Part shown: in pieces, positions 7,093 through 9,159 of the stretch
Layout of the letters: each line of letters opens with the position of its first letter
How positions within the stretch are numbered: the first letter of the stretch is position 1
Source of the DNA: an uncultured Oscillospiraceae bacterium
GTDB lineage: Bacteria > Bacillota > Clostridia > Oscillospirales > Acutalibacteraceae
Reading direction: 5' to 3'
NCBI GenBank assembly: GCA_900549945.1
Contig: URQJ01000071.1
Location: 1 to 9,159 of the forward strand
DNA: 9,159 bases
The notes under the pieces: generated by a model
What the model saw: only the letters and a program-made list of their open reading frames with translations
What the model was told of the DNA's origin: nothing
Databases searched by the model: none
Position numbers and translations under genes: made by a program

Positions 7093-7812
7093 ATGAACGA
7101 TACGATCCGCCTGCTGGCCGAACGAAAATCCGTGCGCGTCTTCGAGGACCGGGAAATCGCGCCGGAAATCAAGGACGCGGTCCTCGCCGCCGCAATGCGC
7201 GCGCCGACCGCCGGAAATATGATGCTCTATTCGATTCTCGACATCACCGATCAGGCAATCAAGGACCGTCTGGCCGTCACCTGCGACAATCAGCCGTTTA
7301 TCGCCTCGGCCAAAATGGTGCTGATTTTCTGTGCGGATTACCGCCGCTGGCACCGAAAATTCAGGCTCGCCGGCTGTGACGGCGGCGAAGTGCCCGCGCC
7401 GGAGCTGAGCGACCTGCTTCTCGCCGCAAGCGATGCGGTGATCGCCGCGCACGCCGCCTGCACTGCGGCGGAAAGTCTCGGCGTCGGCTCGTGCTACATC
7501 GGCGACATTCTCGAAAATTTCGAGGAGCACCGCGCGCTTCTCAAGCTGCCGCCGCAGACCGCGCCGGTCTGCATGCTGGTTTTCGGCTACCCCACCACCC
7601 AGCAGCGGGAGCGCCGCCAGACCACGCGCTTTTCGCGGGAGAGCATCGTTTTTGAAAACGGCTACCGCGAGCTCACCGAGGACGAGCTGCTCGAAATGAT
7701 GCCGAACGAGCGCACACAGGCGCTCTATACCCGGAAATACACCTCCGCCTTTGCGCGGGAAATGGTGCGCTCCACCAAAGAAATCTTTAAACACTGGAAT
7801 CGAAAGGATTAA
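7093..7812 (+). CDS. Nitroreductase family protein (NfsA/FRP-like, FMN-dependent)
   Basis: A 239-residue flavoenzyme that should reduce nitroaromatics, quinones or flavins with NAD(P)H in the cytosol. FMN-contact motifs are RKSVRVF at 11-17, APTAGNMM at 37-44 and GSCYIGDI at 132-139. The sequence YPTTQQRERRQTTRFSRESIVFEN (166-189) resembles the C-terminal region of NfsA/FRP enzymes, and the length matches. I chose the ATG at 7093 over an in-frame TTG at 7072, because the predicted transcript starts around 7066 and would give the TTG almost no leader; GGGAG lies 10 bases before the ATG. The stop is 3 bases before nfo. Substrate preference cannot be judged. Confidence 0.9.
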   Translation: MNDTIRLLAERKSVRVFEDREIAPEIKDAVLAAAMRAPTAGNMMLYSILDITDQAIKDRLAVTCDNQPFIASAKMVLIFCADYRRWHRKFRLAGCDGGEVPAPELSDLLLAASDAVIAAHAACTAAESLGVGSCYIGDILENFEEHRALLKLPPQTAPVCMLVFGYPTTQQRERRQTTRFSRESIVFENGYRELTEDELLEMMPNERTQALYTRKYTSAFAREMVRSTKEIFKHWNRKD

Positions 7813-7815
7813 GCT

Positions 7816-8649
7816 ATGCTGCATATCGGATGTCATCTCTCCGCCGCAAAGGGTTACTACGCCATGGGCAAAACCGCGCTCTCCATCGGCGCGGATACGT
7901 TTCAGTTCTTCACGCGCAACCCCCGCGGCAGCCGCGCAAAGCCGCTCGACCCCGAGGACGCCCGAAAGCTGAACGAACTCGCCGCGGAAAACCACTTCGC
8001 AGTGCTGCTCGCGCACGCGCCGTACACGATCAACCCGTGCTCTGCAAGCGAGGAAACGCGCGCCTTTGCGCTGGAGGCCATGCAGGACGACCTGCTGCGC
8101 CTCGAGGCGACGCCGCACAGCCTCTATAATTTCCACCCCGGCAGCCATGTCGGGCAGGGCGTAGACGCCGGAATCGACCTGATCGCCGGCACCTTGAACC
8201 AAATTCTCCGGCCCGAGCAGACGACGACCGTCCTGCTCGAAACGATGGCGGGTAAGGGCAGCGAGGTCGGCTCCCGCTTCGAGGAGCTGCGCGAAATCCT
8301 CGGCCGCGTCGAGCTTGAAGGCCACATGGGCGTCTGCCTTGACACCTGCCATGTCTTTGACGCGGGCTACGACATCGTGAACAACCTCGACGGCGTGCTC
8401 GCAGATTTTGACCGCACGATCGGCCTGCACCGTCTGAAAGCCGTCCACATCAACGACAGTGTATTCGGCCTTTCCAGCCACAAGGACCGCCACGCCAAGA
8501 TTGGTGAGGGAAAGATCGGCCTTGAAGCCTTCACGCGCATCATCAACCACCCGGCTCTGCGCAGCCTGCCCTTTTACCTCGAAACGCCGAACGAGCTGCC
8601 CGGCTACAAGGCCGAAATCGAACTGCTGCGCGGGCTGTATGCGGAATAA
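7816..8649 (+). CDS. nfo: Endonuclease IV (AP endonuclease, 3'-repair diesterase)
   Basis: A 277-residue Zn-dependent TIM-barrel AP endonuclease that cleaves 5' to abasic sites and trims blocked 3' ends in base excision repair. All nine metal ligands known from E. coli Nfo have counterparts: H67, H107, E142, D176, H179, H211, D224, H226 and E256. Family signatures are visible: [50 protein letters not shown] and YLETPN. The length is that of the family. The start overlaps an AAAGGA site embedded in the end of the nitroreductase gene, with 3 bases between stop and start, so the two are co-transcribed and probably translationally coupled. No deviation from the catalytic pattern was seen. Confidence 0.97.
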   Translation: MLHIGCHLSAAKGYYAMGKTALSIGADTFQFFTRNPRGSRAKPLDPEDARKLNELAAENHFAVLLAHAPYTINPCSASEETRAFALEAMQDDLLRLEATPHSLYNFHPGSHVGQGVDAGIDLIAGTLNQILRPEQTTTVLLETMAGKGSEVGSRFEELREILGRVELEGHMGVCLDTCHVFDAGYDIVNNLDGVLADFDRTIGLHRLKAVHINDSVFGLSSHKDRHAKIGEGKIGLEAFTRIINHPALRSLPFYLETPNELPGYKAEIELLRGLYAE

Positions 8650-8849
8650 CCGGTGTATCCCGTACGGCGCGGGACCGTTATGCCCGAATATACCGGGAGT
8701 GCGGGGCCGTACACCGCCGTTCCCCACCCGCCCGAAATGGACGCGGCTTTCGCACCTCTACGCCGCACCCAAAAGCACCGTACATCTCCCCCGTCCACCG
8801 TGCGCGGCTTACAGCCCGGTGCGGCGGTCAAACAACAAATTCGTGCACG
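8650..8849. other. Non-coding 3' region of nfo with nested inverted repeats
   Basis: Two hundred bases between the nfo stop and its terminator without a supported gene. The first 67 bases can fold as a three-way junction. CGGTGTA (8651-8657) pairs with TACACCG (8710-8716), enclosing a TCCCG/CGGGA hairpin (8658-8674) and a CCCG/CGGG hairpin (8683-8697). The remainder (8717-8849) is C-rich on this strand with no clear motif. The fold matches no RNA family I recognise and may be chance in GC-rich DNA. Confidence 0.35.
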
Positions 8850-8894
8850 AAAAAGCGCGGGGCTCCTCCGCAGAAGGAGGGCCCCGCGCTTTTT
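8850..8894. terminator. Strong bidirectional intrinsic terminator after nfo
   Basis: AAAAAGCGCGGGGC on the left pairs with GCCCCGCGCTTTTT on the right. The inner CCTCC/GGAGG pairs follow a single bulged base, around a small loop. Both strands end in a U-run, so it can stop transcription from nfo rightward and from anything coming leftward. Confidence 0.95.
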
Positions 8895-8923
8895 CAGCTC
8901 TATCATTTTTTCGGTTTTATTCG

Positions 8924-8995
8924 GACGAAGGCGGCCGATGCGGAGAATCTCCGCTGCAAGCGGCCGTGCCTTTGCGCGCGCTCTGCCGCGGGAAG
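8924..8995 (+). pseudogene. Degenerate fragment of a marR-type gene (inverted relative to the intact marR)
   Basis: Bases 8936-8964 are an exact 29-base reverse-complement match to 6684-6712 inside the intact marR. Flanking bases on both sides align with scattered substitutions. In the plus-strand frame it reads TKAADAENLRCKRPCL, against TKEVDAENLRCKRLYLS at residues 77-93 of the intact protein. After a deletion of roughly 20 bases and a frame change it reads RALCRGKL, against RTLCREKM (100-107). There is no start, helix-turn-helix or C-terminus, so it cannot encode a regulator. It sits between the nfo terminator and the tRNA-Cys terminator. The shared segment also contains an internal hairpin (GCGGAG/CTCCGC), but its match to a conserved MarR wing favours gene decay over a mobile palindrome. 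Confidence 0.7.
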
Positions 8996-9074
8996 CTGTT
9001 TGAAGGCCATCGAAGCCAAAGGACCGCGGCACGTTTCACATCCGAATATGCAGTGTTTTTGCGCGCACAGCAGC

Positions 9075-9101
9075 AAAAAAGGACATCGTAAGATGTCCTT
9101 T
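9075..9101 (-). terminator. Intrinsic terminator of tRNA-Cys
   Basis: In the leftward transcript AAAGGACAUC pairs perfectly with GAUGUCCUUU (10 pairs, loop of 4), and the U-run continues to six. It starts 4 bases past the tRNA CCA end. Confidence 0.93.
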
Positions 9102-9105
9102 CGCT

Positions 9106-9159
9106 TGGAGGTGACACCCGGATTTGAACCGGGGAATCAGGGTTTTGCAGACCCACGCC
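9106..9159 (-). tRNA. tRNA-Cys (GCA), 5' part cut by the window edge
   Basis: On the minus strand the visible part runs from the anticodon arm to an encoded CCA at 9108-9106. The anticodon loop CTGCAAA places GCA at 9148-9146, specifying cysteine. The T-arm is CCCGG-TTCAAAT-CCGGG. The 3' acceptor strand ends GTGTCACC-T-CCA. The acceptor 5' strand and D-arm lie outside the window. The anticodon stem pairs well except for a possible T-T at its outermost pair. It may be the last gene of a tRNA cluster upstream. Confidence 0.93.

Noticed and set aside
7087..8727. 546-codon open frame on the minus strand
   Set aside because: It is antisense to the nitroreductase and nfo, both of which have full family motifs. 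Long antisense frames are expected in GC-rich coding DNA, and its sequence shows no domain.

Overview
The window looks like a GC-rich Firmicute, most likely a gut-type clostridium of the Oscillospiraceae kind. The basis is strong AGGAGG-like ribosome binding sites, AT-rich sigma-A promoters set in GC-rich coding DNA, a YitT/DUF2179 membrane protein, AraC and MarR regulators, and a tRNA-Cys with an encoded CCA. The taxonomic call is inference; there is no 16S gene or other marker in the window.

Layout. Bases 1-76 hold the start of a leftward gene cut by the window edge. It has a near-consensus promoter (115-143) and a strong ribosome binding site, and after six codons it runs into a 59-base TGCG tetranucleotide tract. 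This is the architecture of a phase-variable contingency locus. An AT-rich intergenic stretch follows (77-447), with a dyad upstream of that promoter. Leftward genes then occupy 448-6951: an MFS transporter, a YitT-family membrane protein with its own terminator and promoter, and an apparent operon transcribed in the order AraC regulator, Gfo/Idh/MocA oxidoreductase, xylose-isomerase-like TIM barrel, (hairpin), NUDIX hydrolase. A MarR regulator is transcribed leftward upstream of that operon.

From 7031 transcription turns rightward. A nitroreductase and endonuclease IV (nfo) form a two-gene operon divergent from marR, ending in a very strong bidirectional terminator (8850-8894). Beyond it lies a short, degenerate, inverted copy of part of a marR-type gene, which shares 29 exact bases with the intact marR. 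Last come a terminator and a partial tRNA-Cys on the minus strand.

How the genes may work together. The AraC/oxidoreductase/TIM-barrel operon reads as a sugar-responsive oxidation and isomerisation unit. The MarR/nitroreductase/nfo group reads as a redox-stress module that pairs detoxification of nitro compounds or quinones with repair of oxidised DNA. The most unusual features are the tetranucleotide tract at the start of the edge gene and the marR remnant. I see no CRISPR array, insertion sequence, phage gene or recognisable new defence system.
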